Positions 9,344-16,749 of a DNA stretch of 46,110 nucleotides are shown here, one piece after another. A program made the translations under genes and the position numbers. Within the stretch, counting starts at the first letter, position 1. Each line of letters starts with the position of its first letter. The notes under the pieces are model-generated. The model had not been told where the DNA came from. It was given only the letters and a program-made list of their open reading frames with translations, and did not search any database. This DNA is from CAZGTQ01 sp964528575 (lineage in GTDB: Bacteria; Planctomycetota; UBA1135; GCA-002686595): positions 1-46,110 of the forward strand of contig CAZGTQ010000439.1 of NCBI GenBank assembly GCA_964528575.1, in the 5' to 3' direction.

Positions 9344-10150
9344 TTGCCCTCCCTCTCCGGCTCTTCGAAGTTGGCCTGGCGCGGCACGCGTCGCGGCTTC
9401 CGGCTCTTGATCCGCGGCGTCGCGCGCGCGGAGCTGACGACGCTCGTGCTCGTCGTGCTGGGCGCGCTCGGCTCGTGGCTGTTCCTCGAGATCGTGGACG
9501 AGGTGACCGAGGGCGAGACCCTCGCGATCGACCAGCGGATCCTGCTCGCGCTGCGCAACCCCCACGACGCGACCGATCCGCTCGGGCCGGGCTGGGTCGA
9601 GGAGTTCGTACGCGACGTGACCGCGTTCGGCGGCATGGGCGCTGTGACGATCACGACGCTCGTCGTCGCCGCGTACCTGTACCTGCGGCGCGACCCGCGG
9701 CTCGCGCTGATGCTCGTCGTCTCCGTCGGCACCGGGCTCGCGGCGAGCACGCTGATGAAGAGCTACTTCGACCGCCCGCGCCCCGACCTCGTGCCGCACG
9801 GCTCGATCGTCTACAGCGAGAGCTTCCCGAGCGGACACTCGATGCTCTCCGCCGTGGCGTACTTGACGATCGGAGCGCTCCTCGCGCGCGTCCAGCCGCA
9901 GCGGCGCCTATCCCTCTTCGTGCTCGGCGTCGCGCTCTGCCTGACGCTCGCCGTGGGTTTCAGCCGGGTGTATCTCGGCGTGCACTGGCCGACCGACGTC
10001 GTCGCGGGCTGGTCCGCAGGCGCGGTGTGGGCGTCCGCGTGCTGGCTCGTCGCGCGCCGCCTGCAGGTGATCGGCAAGATCGAGCGGTCACCGAGCGCCG
10101 CGGTCACGCCCGAGGGCGTTCGCCCCGAGGCCCGTGACGCCGACTCCTGA
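9344..10150 (+). CDS. PAP2-family membrane phosphatase
   Basis: A multi-pass membrane protein (about 268 residues from this start) with the complete PAP2 signature: KSYFDRPRPD, SFPSGHS and SRVYLGVHWPTDV, plus about five hydrophobic segments. These enzymes dephosphorylate phosphatidic acid, undecaprenyl pyrophosphate or related lipids at the outer face of the inner membrane. The start is uncertain: TTG at 9344 fits the predicted promoter, TTG at 9371 is possible, and ATG at 9209 would place the promoter inside the gene. The 3' end overlaps the convergent SDR gene by 47 bases. Confidence 0.85.
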   Translation: MPSLSGSSKLAWRGTRRGFRLLIRGVARAELTTLVLVVLGALGSWLFLEIVDEVTEGETLAIDQRILLALRNPHDATDPLGPGWVEEFVRDVTAFGGMGAVTITTLVVAAYLYLRRDPRLALMLVVSVGTGLAASTLMKSYFDRPRPDLVPHGSIVYSESFPSGHSMLSAVAYLTIGALLARVQPQRRLSLFVLGVALCLTLAVGFSRVYLGVHWPTDVVAGWSAGAVWASACWLVARRLQVIGKIERSPSAAVTPEGVRPEARDADS

Positions 10151-11114
10151 GCGAGCCTAGCGGCCCGACCAGGCGCAGGAGCCCGCGCCGCACGCCGTCC
10201 CAGCGGCTCCGAGGCCGCGCGCGCGCGTCGAACGAGCCGTGCGCTCCGTGGTCGCCGGCGATCGGCTCGAACAGGTTGTCGCGCCGATCGGGCCCGATCG
10301 CCTCCTCCGTCTGCTGCGCGTCGAAGCCGAGCTTCGCGAGCACGCGATCCGCGAACCACGGCGCGATGCGGTTGCCGACGATCGCCTGCACCGCCGGCCA
10401 GCCGCAGAACACCTCGCGCGTGCCGCGCGCGATCGCCTCGCGCACCGCGCGCGCCGCGACCTCGGGCTGGAAGATCGGCGGCACCGGCTGCGGGTGGTTG
10501 GGCAAGCGCGAGCGGCACCAGCCGAACTGCGGGGTGTTGACCGCGGGCAGGTGCACCATCGTCACGCGCACGCCGCTCTTCTCGTGCATCAGCTCGGTGC
10601 GCAGCGAGTCGGTGAAGCCGCGCAAGGCGAACTTCGACGCGCAGTAGGCCGACTGCAGCGGGATCGAGCGGTACGCGAGCGCGGAGCCGATCTGGACGAT
10701 CGTTCCGGCATTGCGCGGGCGCATCGTGCGCAGCGCCGCGAGCGTGCCGTACACCGCGCCGAGGTAGTTCACGTCGGTCACGCGGCGGAGCTCCTCCACC
10801 GTGACCTCCCACGCAGGCGCGAGCACCGTCACCATCGCGTCGTTGATCCACACGTCGGGCGCGCCGAGCTCGGCCTCGATCGCGCGCGCGACGCGGTCGA
10901 CCGCGGCGGGGTCCGCGACGTCGACCGGGTACGCGCGCGCCACGGCCCCGCGGCCCTCGGCGTCCGCGCGCGCGCCCTCGAGCCCCTCCGGCCCGCGCGC
11001 GAGCAGCGCGAGCACCACGCCGGGCTCCGCGAGCTCGCGCACGATCGCGCGCCCGACGCCCGCCGACGCGCCCGTGACGACGACGACGCGGTCGCTCGTT
11101 ACCGTCTTCGCCAT
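10104..11114 (-). CDS. Short-chain dehydrogenase/reductase
   Basis: A 336-residue SDR: cofactor motif VVVTGASAGVGRAIVREL near the N-terminus, an Asn-containing strand (DVWINDAMVTVL), and a catalytic Ser ... YCASK at IGSALAY ... SAYCASKFALRG. The family core ends near residue 250. The remaining 85 or so residues are an Arg-rich extension resembling DHRS7B-like or stress-associated long SDRs. It starts 35 bases after the rhodopsin-transducer homologue and is probably co-transcribed with it. Substrate unknown. The 3' end overlaps the PAP2 gene on the other strand. Confidence 0.88.
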   Translation of the reverse strand: MAKTVTSDRVVVVTGASAGVGRAIVRELAEPGVVLALLARGPEGLEGARADAEGRGAVARAYPVDVADPAAVDRVARAIEAELGAPDVWINDAMVTVLAPAWEVTVEELRRVTDVNYLGAVYGTLAALRTMRPRNAGTIVQIGSALAYRSIPLQSAYCASKFALRGFTDSLRTELMHEKSGVRVTMVHLPAVNTPQFGWCRSRLPNHPQPVPPIFQPEVAARAVREAIARGTREVFCGWPAVQAIVGNRIAPWFADRVLAKLGFDAQQTEEAIGPDRRDNLFEPIAGDHGAHGSFDARARPRSRWDGVRRGLLRLVGPLGSLRSRRHGPRGERPRA

Positions 11115-11149
11115 GCTCGCTCCGTGGCAGGTCGCGCTCGATGGCGCGT

Positions 11150-11548
11150 TCAGTTGGACGCGAACGCGATCGTCGAGAGCAGAGCGAGCTCCGCCTGGCG
11201 CGAGTCGAGCCGGGTGTGCTGCACGACGATCGGGACGTCGCTCTCGATCACGCTCGCGTAGTCGGTCGCCTTCGGGACCGGCTCCGGGTCGGTGAGCTCG
11301 TCGAAGCGCACGTGCTTGGTGCGGCGCGCCGGCACGCTGATGCGATACGGGCCCGCCGGCTCGCGATCGGTGAAGAAGATCGTCACGCGCACGTTCGCGT
11401 CGCGATCCGAAGCGTTCAGGATGCACGCGGTCTCGTGGCTCGTCAGCGCGCGGCCGCTCCCGTGGCTCTCGGCGGGCACGTAGCCCTCCGCGATCGCCCA
11501 GCGCTTCGCGCCGATCGGCTCCGTCGTCTCCCTGTCGGCCGTCTCCAT
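11150..11548 (-). CDS. Sensory rhodopsin transducer (ASRT) family protein
   Basis: A 132-residue protein that closely follows the Anabaena sensory rhodopsin transducer pattern: WAIAEGYVPAES, SHETACILNASDRDA, VTIFFTDREPAGPYRISVPA, RRTKHVRFDEL and SDVPIVVQHTRLDSRQ. ASRT is a soluble beta-rich tetramer that binds sensory rhodopsin in Nostoc. Many homologues lie in genomes without rhodopsin, where a ligand- or DNA-binding role is suspected. No rhodopsin is in this window. The ATG at 11548 lies two bases past the predicted start of a sigma-54-type promoter, so the message may be leaderless. It is likely to form an operon with the SDR downstream. Confidence 0.9.
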   Translation of the reverse strand: METADRETTEPIGAKRWAIAEGYVPAESHGSGRALTSHETACILNASDRDANVRVTIFFTDREPAGPYRISVPARRTKHVRFDELTDPEPVPKATDYASVIESDVPIVVQHTRLDSRQAELALLSTIAFASN

Positions 11549-11561
11549 GGCGGGAACGCGC

Positions 11562-11575
11562 ACAAGATGCGTGCC
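11562..11575 (-). promoter_or_regulatory. Sigma-54-type site for the ASRT-SDR pair
   Basis: The minus strand reads GGCACGCATCTTGT, with exact spacing and GT for GC at -12. The predicted +1 is near 11550, next to the ATG at 11548. Confidence 0.55.
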
Positions 11576-11617
11576 GGGGGACGGACGCTGGGAGACGAGA
11601 GCGGGCAGACGAGACGG

Positions 11618-11631
11618 GGAACGAGAGTTGC
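11618..11631 (+). promoter_or_regulatory. Sigma-54 -24/-12 promoter for the DUF2892-like gene
   Basis: The plus strand reads GGAACGAGAGTTGC with exact GG-N10-GC spacing. The predicted +1 is near 11643, two bases before the ATG at 11645. It is divergent from 11562-11575. Confidence 0.65.
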
Positions 11632-11644
11632 CTGCTGCTCCCCC

Positions 11645-12082
11645 ATGATCGCACAGAGCCACAGTCGCGTCGCGGAGAACACCGCGCCCCAGGTCCAGGC
11701 GGAGATCGACCGCCGCATCGAGTGCAACGTGCATTACTTCGCGCAGCATTCGGAGCAGATCGAGGACCGGCTGCGCGAGCTGGACGACGAGTGGGACGTC
11801 GAGCGCGTGCTCGGGACGAACGCGTCCGCGCTCTCGCTGTTCGGGCTGACGCTCGGCATTCTCGGCCGCAGGCGCTGGCTCCTGCTGCCGCTCGCCGTGC
11901 AGAGCTTCTTCCTCCAGCACGCGCTGCAGGGCTGGTGCCCCCCGATCGGCGTGCTGCGCCGGCTGGGCGTGCGCACGCGCGACGAGATCCTGCGCGAGCG
12001 CTACGCGCTCAAGGCGCTGCGCGGCGACTTCCGCAACATCGAGGAGGGCGCGGCCAGCGACGCGATCGCCGCCGCGGAGTAG
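11645..12082 (+). CDS. DUF2892-like small membrane protein
   Basis: A 145-residue protein. The first 50 residues are a charged helical region (EIDRRIECNVHYFAQHSEQI). A hydrophobic pair of segments with the GRRRWLLLPLAVQSFFLQHA pattern and GWCPPIGVLRRLGVRT follows, which matches the DUF2892/YgaP-type membrane domain usually ending in CPLY...LGI.T. Function of the family is not known. The C-terminus (YALKALRGDFRNI) is acidic. The start at 11645 is the only plausible one and has no ribosome site, which fits a leaderless transcript from the promoter at 11618. Confidence 0.75.
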   Translation: MIAQSHSRVAENTAPQVQAEIDRRIECNVHYFAQHSEQIEDRLRELDDEWDVERVLGTNASALSLFGLTLGILGRRRWLLLPLAVQSFFLQHALQGWCPPIGVLRRLGVRTRDEILRERYALKALRGDFRNIEEGAASDAIAAAE

Positions 12083-12101
12083 CGCTCTACACGCGGCCGC
12101 C

Positions 12102-12118
12102 CGTCGCGGAGCGCGACG
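12102..12118. terminator. Hairpin between convergent genes
   Basis: CGTCGCG-GAG-CGCGACG, a perfect seven-base stem with a three-base loop between two converging gene ends. No U-tract. Confidence 0.4.
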
Positions 12119-12162
12119 TGGCGCAGCCGCGACGCCCTCTGCTCCATCGCCCGCTCCGCTCG

Positions 12163-12462
12163 TCAGGTGCTCTTGCGAATCGCCTGGGCGAGCTCGCCCT
12201 TGTTCATCTTGCTGCGCCCGTCGATGTCGAGCTGCCTCGCCCTGTTGTAGAGCTCCTGCCGCGAGCGGTCCTCGAGGGAGCGGTTCGGATTGCCCGTTCC
12301 CGAGGTCGTCTTGCTCGCCGTGCGCCCTTCCTCGCGGCGCCGCTTGTTCACCGTCCGGGCGGCGATCTCCTTCGCGGCCGCGGTCCTCTTGCCGCGCTTC
12401 TTCGAGCTCTCCTTGATGTGCTCGTACTGGCGCTCGTCCTTCTCGCTCCATGCCTTCGGCAT
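12163..12462 (-). CDS. Small Rho-N/ChaB-like basic protein
   Basis: The product has 99 residues. The N-terminus (MPKAWSEKDERQYEHIKESS) matches the short plasmid-stabilisation/ChaB-like proteins, and the C-terminus (RSRQELYNRARQLDIDGRSK ... KGELAQAIRKS) is a Rho-N-type helical SAP-like motif. The family is small and nucleic-acid binding, often stress-induced, with no defined biochemistry. The ATG at 12462 follows CCAGGAGGTCGTC, a strong ribosome site. A full sigma-54 consensus lies 47 bases upstream. Confidence 0.85.
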   Translation of the reverse strand: MPKAWSEKDERQYEHIKESSKKRGKRTAAAKEIAARTVNKRRREEGRTASKTTSGTGNPNRSLEDRSRQELYNRARQLDIDGRSKMNKGELAQAIRKST

Positions 12463-12508
12463 GACGACCTCCTGGGGTAGTAGTCGGCTTTTGTCGGGTG
12501 CCTCGTTG

Positions 12509-12522
12509 GCAAGCCCTGTGCC
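12509..12522 (-). promoter_or_regulatory. Sigma-54 -24/-12 promoter for the Rho-N protein
   Basis: The minus strand reads TGGCACAGGGCTTGCC, a full consensus. The predicted +1 is near 12497, 35 bases before the ATG. Confidence 0.85.
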
Positions 12523-12541
12523 ACCAGCACGCAGCCGAGCC

Positions 12542-12553
12542 GTTTCTACATTG
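12542..12553. promoter_or_regulatory. Possible upstream activator element (GTTTCTACATTG)
   Basis: Variant of the GCTTTCTACAAC element, about 20 bases upstream of the sigma-54 site at 12509-12522. Closer than usual for an enhancer-binding protein, so the role is uncertain. Confidence 0.3.
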
Positions 12554-12594
12554 GAGGAGCCCGGGCGAGGGCGCAGAACGCGCCCCAGCGGGCG

Positions 12595-13107
12595 TCAGAC
12601 GACGCGGTGCATCTGCCGATGCGCGAGGAACTGCCGGCCCAGGTCCGCGAGCTGCTCCTCGGAGAACAGGTCGCGCGCCCGCGCGAACAGCTCGCGCTCC
12701 TCCTGGACGACGTGGTGCTCGACCAAGTCGCGCAGGTCGTACACGCGCTCCATCCAGCGGTCGCCGTCGGGCTCGAGCAGGTGCAGCTCCTCGAGCATGC
12801 GACGCACGTTCGCGTGGTCGCTCAGCGCCTCGTCCGCGAGGTCGGTCGTCGCGGCGTGCGCCTTCAGCACGGGACAGAGCACGTCCTGCTCGGTCTCGAC
12901 GTGGACGACGAGCGCGTCGCTCAGCCGCTCGAACACGGCGGCGCGGCCCAGGACGTCGTAGCTGTCGATCGCTGTGAGCTCGTCGAAGAGCTTCGTCATC
13001 TCCAAGTGCTCGTGCCCCATGACGTCCATCAAGTCGTGCTGCGTCACCATCTCGTCAAGCTCCGGTGCTCGGGAACGCGCCCCGAGCGCAAAAGGGTCTG
13101 CGAGCAT
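12595..13107 (-). CDS. Hemerythrin-like HHE-domain protein (copy 2)
   Basis: A 170-residue all-helical protein with the HHE pattern: MGHEHLEMTKLFDEL, LVVHVETEQDVLCPVL, LSDHANVRRMLEEL and LVEHHVVQEERELFARA. These are the positions of iron ligands in hemerythrin-like proteins, suggesting O2, NO or iron handling. It is a distant paralogue of the protein at 8608-9126. The ATG at 13107 follows GGAGAGGTG. A second in-frame ATG 19 codons later is possible. A consensus sigma-54 site lies upstream with a leader of about 70 bases. Confidence 0.88.
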   Translation of the reverse strand: MLADPFALGARSRAPELDEMVTQHDLMDVMGHEHLEMTKLFDELTAIDSYDVLGRAAVFERLSDALVVHVETEQDVLCPVLKAHAATTDLADEALSDHANVRRMLEELHLLEPDGDRWMERVYDLRDLVEHHVVQEERELFARARDLFSEEQLADLGRQFLAHRQMHRVV

Positions 13108-13189
13108 CACCTCTCCCCGGCTCAGCCTCTCTCTGCGGCGAAAACCGGCGACCGAGCTGCTCGTTCCACTCGGTCCGCGCCGCCCACGA

Positions 13190-13203
13190 GCAAACGCCGT
13201 GCC
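13190..13203 (-). promoter_or_regulatory. Sigma-54 -24/-12 promoter for hemerythrin-like gene 2
   Basis: The minus strand reads GGCACGGCGTTTGC followed by T, a full consensus and nearly the same sequence as the site for the first hemerythrin-like gene. Confidence 0.85.
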
Positions 13204-13224
13204 CCGCGCGCGACGAGCACGCGC

Positions 13225-13238
13225 GGCGAGGAGTTTGC
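13225..13238 (+). promoter_or_regulatory. Weaker sigma-54-type site toward the AI-2E permease
   Basis: The plus strand reads GGCGAGGAGTTTGC: exact GG-N10-GC spacing and TTTGC, but GGCGA instead of GGCAC. Divergent from 13190-13203. Confidence 0.4.
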
Positions 13239-13276
13239 TGGCCTGACCCTGCTGGCCGGCTGCTGGCCGACGAACC

Positions 13277-13369
13277 ATGAGCACCACAGATCCGCGCGAG
13301 GCAGGCCCGCGGCCGCCGTTCCTCCCGAGCAGCAGCACGGGCGAGGTGATCGGTGACACGGGCGGCTGA
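13277..13369 (+). CDS. Possible 30-residue leader peptide ahead of the AI-2E permease
   Basis: ATG at 13277 opens a 30-codon frame (MSTTDPREAGPRPPFLPSSS ... GDTGG, stop at 13367-13369) that overlaps the first codons of the permease gene. It may couple translation of the permease start. It may equally be chance in GC-rich DNA; there is no family match. Confidence 0.3.
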   Translation: MSTTDPREAGPRPPFLPSSSTGEVIGDTGG

Positions 13370-14543
13370 CGCCTCGTCCGACCGAGCGGGCGAGCGCGGG
13401 CAACGCGCGCGCGGCGGGCGAGCCGAGCGCTCGCAAGCCCACCGCGTCGCCGTCACCGCCGGCATCGTCACCCTCGTCGCGGCCGGCGCGGCGCTCGTCG
13501 CGCTGCATGCCCAGATCCCGCTCCTCCTCTTCGCCGGCGTGCTCGCCGCCGTGCTCCTCGACGGCATCGCCGCGCCGTTGCACCGCCGGCTCGGAGTCTC
13601 GCGGCGCGCGCTCGTCTGCGCGGTCGCGGTGCTCGTCGTCGCGCTCCTCGCCGGCGCGGCGTGGCTCTGGGGCCCGAAGATCGTCGAGCAGACGGGAGCG
13701 TTCGTCCAACAGCTCCCCGCGGCGCTCAACCAGATCGACCGCTTCCTCGAGCGCAGCGGTTGGGTCGACGTCTCGCGGACGCCGAGCGAGGAGTGGACCG
13801 TCGAGCGGATCACGAGCGCGCTCGGGACCGTCTGGAAGCCGATCGCGGGGATCTTCACGACCGCGTTCGCCGCGTTCAGCGGCGCCGTCGTCGTCGCGAC
13901 GCTCGGCTTCTTCCTCGCGCTCCAGCCGTGCCTGTACGTCGGTGGGATCGCGCACGTGATCCCGCGGCGTGCGCGCGAGCGCTACTACGCGCTGCTGAAC
14001 GTCATGGCGCGCGCACTGCGCTGGTGGCTCGCCGGACAGTTCGCGTCGATGGCCTTCGTCGGCGTGCTGACGGTCATCGGGCTCATGCTGCTCGGCGTGT
14101 CGAACGCGTTCCTGCTCGGCCTCATCGCCGGAACGCTGTCGTTCATCCCCTACCTCGGACCGATCCTCGGCGCCGCGCCGGCGGCGCTCGTCGGGCTCGC
14201 ACACAGTCCGCAGCAGGCGCTCCACGTCGTCCTGCTCTTCCTCGGCATCCAGATCGTCGAGAGCAACCTGATCACGCCGCTGATCCAGGTGCGCGCGGTG
14301 TCGCTGCCGCCCGCGACGTTGATCGCGGCACAACTGACGCTCGGCGTGCTGTTCGGCTTTCTCGGCGTCCTCGTCGCGACGCCGCTGACCGTCGTCACGA
14401 TCGTCGCGATCCAGACGCTCTGGGTGCGCGACGCGCTCGACGACGACGCAGGCGTCCTTGGCGACCAACACGGCGATCCGTCGGACGAGAACGGCGACCG
14501 CGCACCTCCGACCTGCGAGCTCGAGGTGCACAGCGAGCAATAG
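13353..14543 (+). CDS. AI-2E family transporter (TqsA/PerM-type permease)
   Basis: A 396-residue inner-membrane protein with the AI-2E/UPF0118 architecture: an N-terminal pair of helices, a soluble segment (QLPAALNQIDRFLERSGWVD), a long membrane region with LGVSNAFLLGLIAGTLSFIP and YLGPILGAAPAALVGLA, then IQIVESNLITPLIQVRAVSL. Family members export or take up small molecules or ions such as AI-2, Na+/Li+ or indole-3-acetate, so the substrate is open. The GTG at 13353 follows GAGGTGATC. The acidic C-terminus (ALDDDAGVLGDQHGD) is variable. It converges on the aldo/keto reductase with a 15-base gap. Confidence 0.9.
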   Translation: MTRAADASSDRAGERGQRARGGRAERSQAHRVAVTAGIVTLVAAGAALVALHAQIPLLLFAGVLAAVLLDGIAAPLHRRLGVSRRALVCAVAVLVVALLAGAAWLWGPKIVEQTGAFVQQLPAALNQIDRFLERSGWVDVSRTPSEEWTVERITSALGTVWKPIAGIFTTAFAAFSGAVVVATLGFFLALQPCLYVGGIAHVIPRRARERYYALLNVMARALRWWLAGQFASMAFVGVLTVIGLMLLGVSNAFLLGLIAGTLSFIPYLGPILGAAPAALVGLAHSPQQALHVVLLFLGIQIVESNLITPLIQVRAVSLPPATLIAAQLTLGVLFGFLGVLVATPLTVVTIVAIQTLWVRDALDDDAGVLGDQHGDPSDENGDRAPPTCELEVHSEQ

Positions 14544-14558
14544 GCAGCTCGGCTCCGC

Positions 14559-15404
14559 TCACAACATCGGCAGCGCCGCGGTGCGCGGCCCGCGCGGGAA
14601 CGCCGCGTCGACCCGCTCGATCTCGCGCTCGGTGAGCACCAGGTCGCCGGCGCCCGCGTTGTCGCGCGCGTGCTCGGGCCGCGCGGCCTTCGGGATCGTG
14701 AACGTCGCTTCGTCGCGCGTGAGGAACGCGAGCGCGACCTGGCGCGGCGTCGCTCCGCGCGCGTCGGCGACCTCGGCGAGCACCTGCGCGCCCGGCTCGC
14801 CGGGCGCCGGGAAGTCGTCCTGGCCGAAAGGGCTGTAGCCGACGAGCGCGACGCCGAGCGCGCGGCAGGCGGGCAGCACGGCGTGCTCGATCGCGCGCTC
14901 CTTCAGGTGGTAGAGCACTTGATCGCACGCGATGCGCCCCGGACCGGCGAGCGCGACCGCTCGCGCGAGAGCTTGCTCGTCGAAGTTCGAAACGCCCCAC
15001 GCGCGGATCTTGCCCTGTGCGCGCAGGTCCTCGAAGCCGGCGAACGTCTCCTCGAGCGGGTGCGGCCCGATCCAGTGCAGGAGGTAGAGGTCGAGCCGCT
15101 CGGTCCGCAGGCGCCGCAGGCTGCGCTCGCAGGCCGTGATGGTGCCCGCGCGGTCGGCGCGGTCGGGCACGATCTTCGACGCGAGGAAGACCTCGTCGCG
15201 CCGCGGGCCGAGCATCTCGCCGAGCAGCGTCTCGACGCGCCCATCGCCGTAGTACTCGGCCGTATCGACGTGCGTCGCGCCCGCGTCGAGACCCGCGAAC
15301 AGCGCGCGCTGCGCGCTCGCCACGTCGCTCTCCTCGAGCATCCACGTCCCTTGTCCGACGACCGCCACGTCGGTGCCCGTCGATCCCAACGCTCTCTTTC
15401 GCAC
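14559..15404 (-). CDS. Aldo/keto reductase
   Basis: A 281-residue NADPH-dependent oxidoreductase of the AKR fold. The catalytic tetrad is visible: D47 and Tyr in HVDTAEYYGDG, Lys in FLASKIVPD, and His in YLLHWIGPHP. NADP-binding loops follow (GVSNFD; FTIPKAARPEH). The GTG at 15404 is the only suitable start. It is closest to the stress-type AKRs of unknown substrate. It is transcribed away from the epimerase operon, and I see no sigma-54 match upstream. Confidence 0.92.
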   Translation of the reverse strand: MRKRALGSTGTDVAVVGQGTWMLEESDVASAQRALFAGLDAGATHVDTAEYYGDGRVETLLGEMLGPRRDEVFLASKIVPDRADRAGTITACERSLRRLRTERLDLYLLHWIGPHPLEETFAGFEDLRAQGKIRAWGVSNFDEQALARAVALAGPGRIACDQVLYHLKERAIEHAVLPACRALGVALVGYSPFGQDDFPAPGEPGAQVLAEVADARGATPRQVALAFLTRDEATFTIPKAARPEHARDNAGAGDLVLTEREIERVDAAFPRGPRTAALPML

Positions 15405-15531
15405 GCTCGGCCTCCGGTGTTCGAACTACGTACCGGTGTAACGTCTCCAAGGACCCGTCGCTTCTTACACGCTCCCGATTCCGTCGAGCGCGTGTCCGGC
15501 GGCGCGGCCTGGGCGGTCGCCGCTCCTCGCT

Positions 15532-15545
15532 GGCACCGACGTTGC
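15532..15545 (+). promoter_or_regulatory. Sigma-54 -24/-12 promoter for the sugar epimerase operon
   Basis: The plus strand reads TGGCACCGACGTTGCT, a full consensus. The predicted +1 is near 15557, 47 bases before the ATG at 15604. A CTTCTTACACG element about 60 bases upstream resembles the putative activator site. Confidence 0.85.
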
Positions 15546-15603
15546 TGCTCCCCCGGCACCCAGCCCGAGCAACGGGCTGCGCGACTTCCACGGAGACTGG
15601 AGC

Positions 15604-16749
15604 ATGAGACGTTCACGAGTCCTGATCACGGGCGGAGCCGGTTTCATCGGTTCCCACCTCGCGGACGATCTGCTCGAGCACGGGTACGCGGTCCGCGCGC
15701 TCGACGCGCTCGTGCCCCAGGTCCACGGCACGCTGCCCCGCCGGCCGCACCATCTGCACACGGACGTCGAGCTCGTCGTCGGCGACGTGCGCGACGCCGA
15801 AACGGTCTACGCCGCGCTCGCCGGGGTCGACGCGGTCGTGCATCTCGCCGCGGTCGAAGGCGTCGGGCAGAGCATGCAGCAGCCGGCGCGCTACACCGAC
15901 GTCAACTGCAACGGCACGGCCCAGCTCATGGAGGCGATGAACGAGCATCGCGTGCCGCGCCTGCTCGTCGCGTCGTCGATGAGCGTGTACGGCGAAGGCG
16001 CCTACGTCGGCCCCGACGGCACGCCCGCGGAGCTCGCGCTGCGGCCCGCGCCCGATCCCGAGCGAGGCACGTGGGACCCGCTCGGGCTCGACGGCGAGCC
16101 GCTGCGGCCCACCCCGACGCCCGAGACGAAGCGGCTGGCGCCGGCCTCCGTCTACGCGCTCTCGAAGCACTACCAGGAGCGCGTCGCGCTCGAGCTCGGC
16201 GCCGCCGCCGGCATCGAGACGACGGCGCTGCGCTTCTTCAACGTCTACGGACCGCGCCAGGCGCCGTCGAATCCCTGCACCGGAGTGCTCGCGATCTTCG
16301 CTGCGCGCTACCTCGACGACGAGCCGCCTCTGATCTACGAGGACGGCCGCCAGCGGCGCGACTTCGTCAGCGTGTACGACGTCGCGCGCGCCTGCCGCAT
16401 GGCGCTCGAGTCGTCCGAGGCCGCGGGCGAGGCGTTCAACGTCGGCAGCGGGAAGAGCTGGTCGGTCGCGCGCGTCGCCGAGCTGCTCGGCGACGCGATC
16501 GGCACGCACGGCACCAACGGCACGCGACCGCGCGTCACGAACGAGTACCGCGCCGGCGACGTGCGCCACTGCTTCGCCGACGTGTCGAAGGCGCACGAGC
16601 TGCTGGGCTGGCGCGCGGAGCGCTCGCTCGAGGACGGTCTGGTCGAGCTCGTGAAGTGGCTCGGGTCGCGCGACGAGCACTCCTCGGCGGGTGGCGACCG
16701 CCGCGACTGGGCGCGCTCGCCCGGCTCGTCGCGCAGGTGGGCGCAGTGA
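15604..16749 (+). CDS. NAD-dependent epimerase/dehydratase (extended SDR)
   Basis: A 381-residue extended SDR acting on nucleotide sugars. It has the cofactor motif LITGGAGFIGSH at the N-terminus, a catalytic Ser/Thr site (VASSMSVYGEG), YALSK (about residue 183), and the sugar-binding RFFNVYGPRQAPSNP and RRDFVSVYDVA motifs of UDP-glucose epimerase-like enzymes. The ATG at 15604 follows GGAGACTGGAGC. The stop overlaps the start of the next epimerase (GTGA). It is the first gene of a three-gene operon with a strong sigma-54 promoter, suggesting inducible modification of a surface sugar or glycolipid. Confidence 0.92.
   Translation: MRRSRVLITGGAGFIGSHLADDLLEHGYAVRALDALVPQVHGTLPRRPHHLHTDVELVVGDVRDAETVYAALAGVDAVVHLAAVEGVGQSMQQPARYTDVNCNGTAQLMEAMNEHRVPRLLVASSMSVYGEGAYVGPDGTPAELALRPAPDPERGTWDPLGLDGEPLRPTPTPETKRLAPASVYALSKHYQERVALELGAAAGIETTALRFFNVYGPRQAPSNPCTGVLAIFAARYLDDEPPLIYEDGRQRRDFVSVYDVARACRMALESSEAAGEAFNVGSGKSWSVARVAELLGDAIGTHGTNGTRPRVTNEYRAGDVRHCFADVSKAHELLGWRAERSLEDGLVELVKWLGSRDEHSSAGGDRRDWARSPGSSRRWAQ

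Noticed and set aside
15404..15480. Sigma-54 site for the aldo/keto reductase (GGTACGTAGTTCGA)
   Set aside because: The -12 element is GA rather than GC and TT is not in place; not supported.
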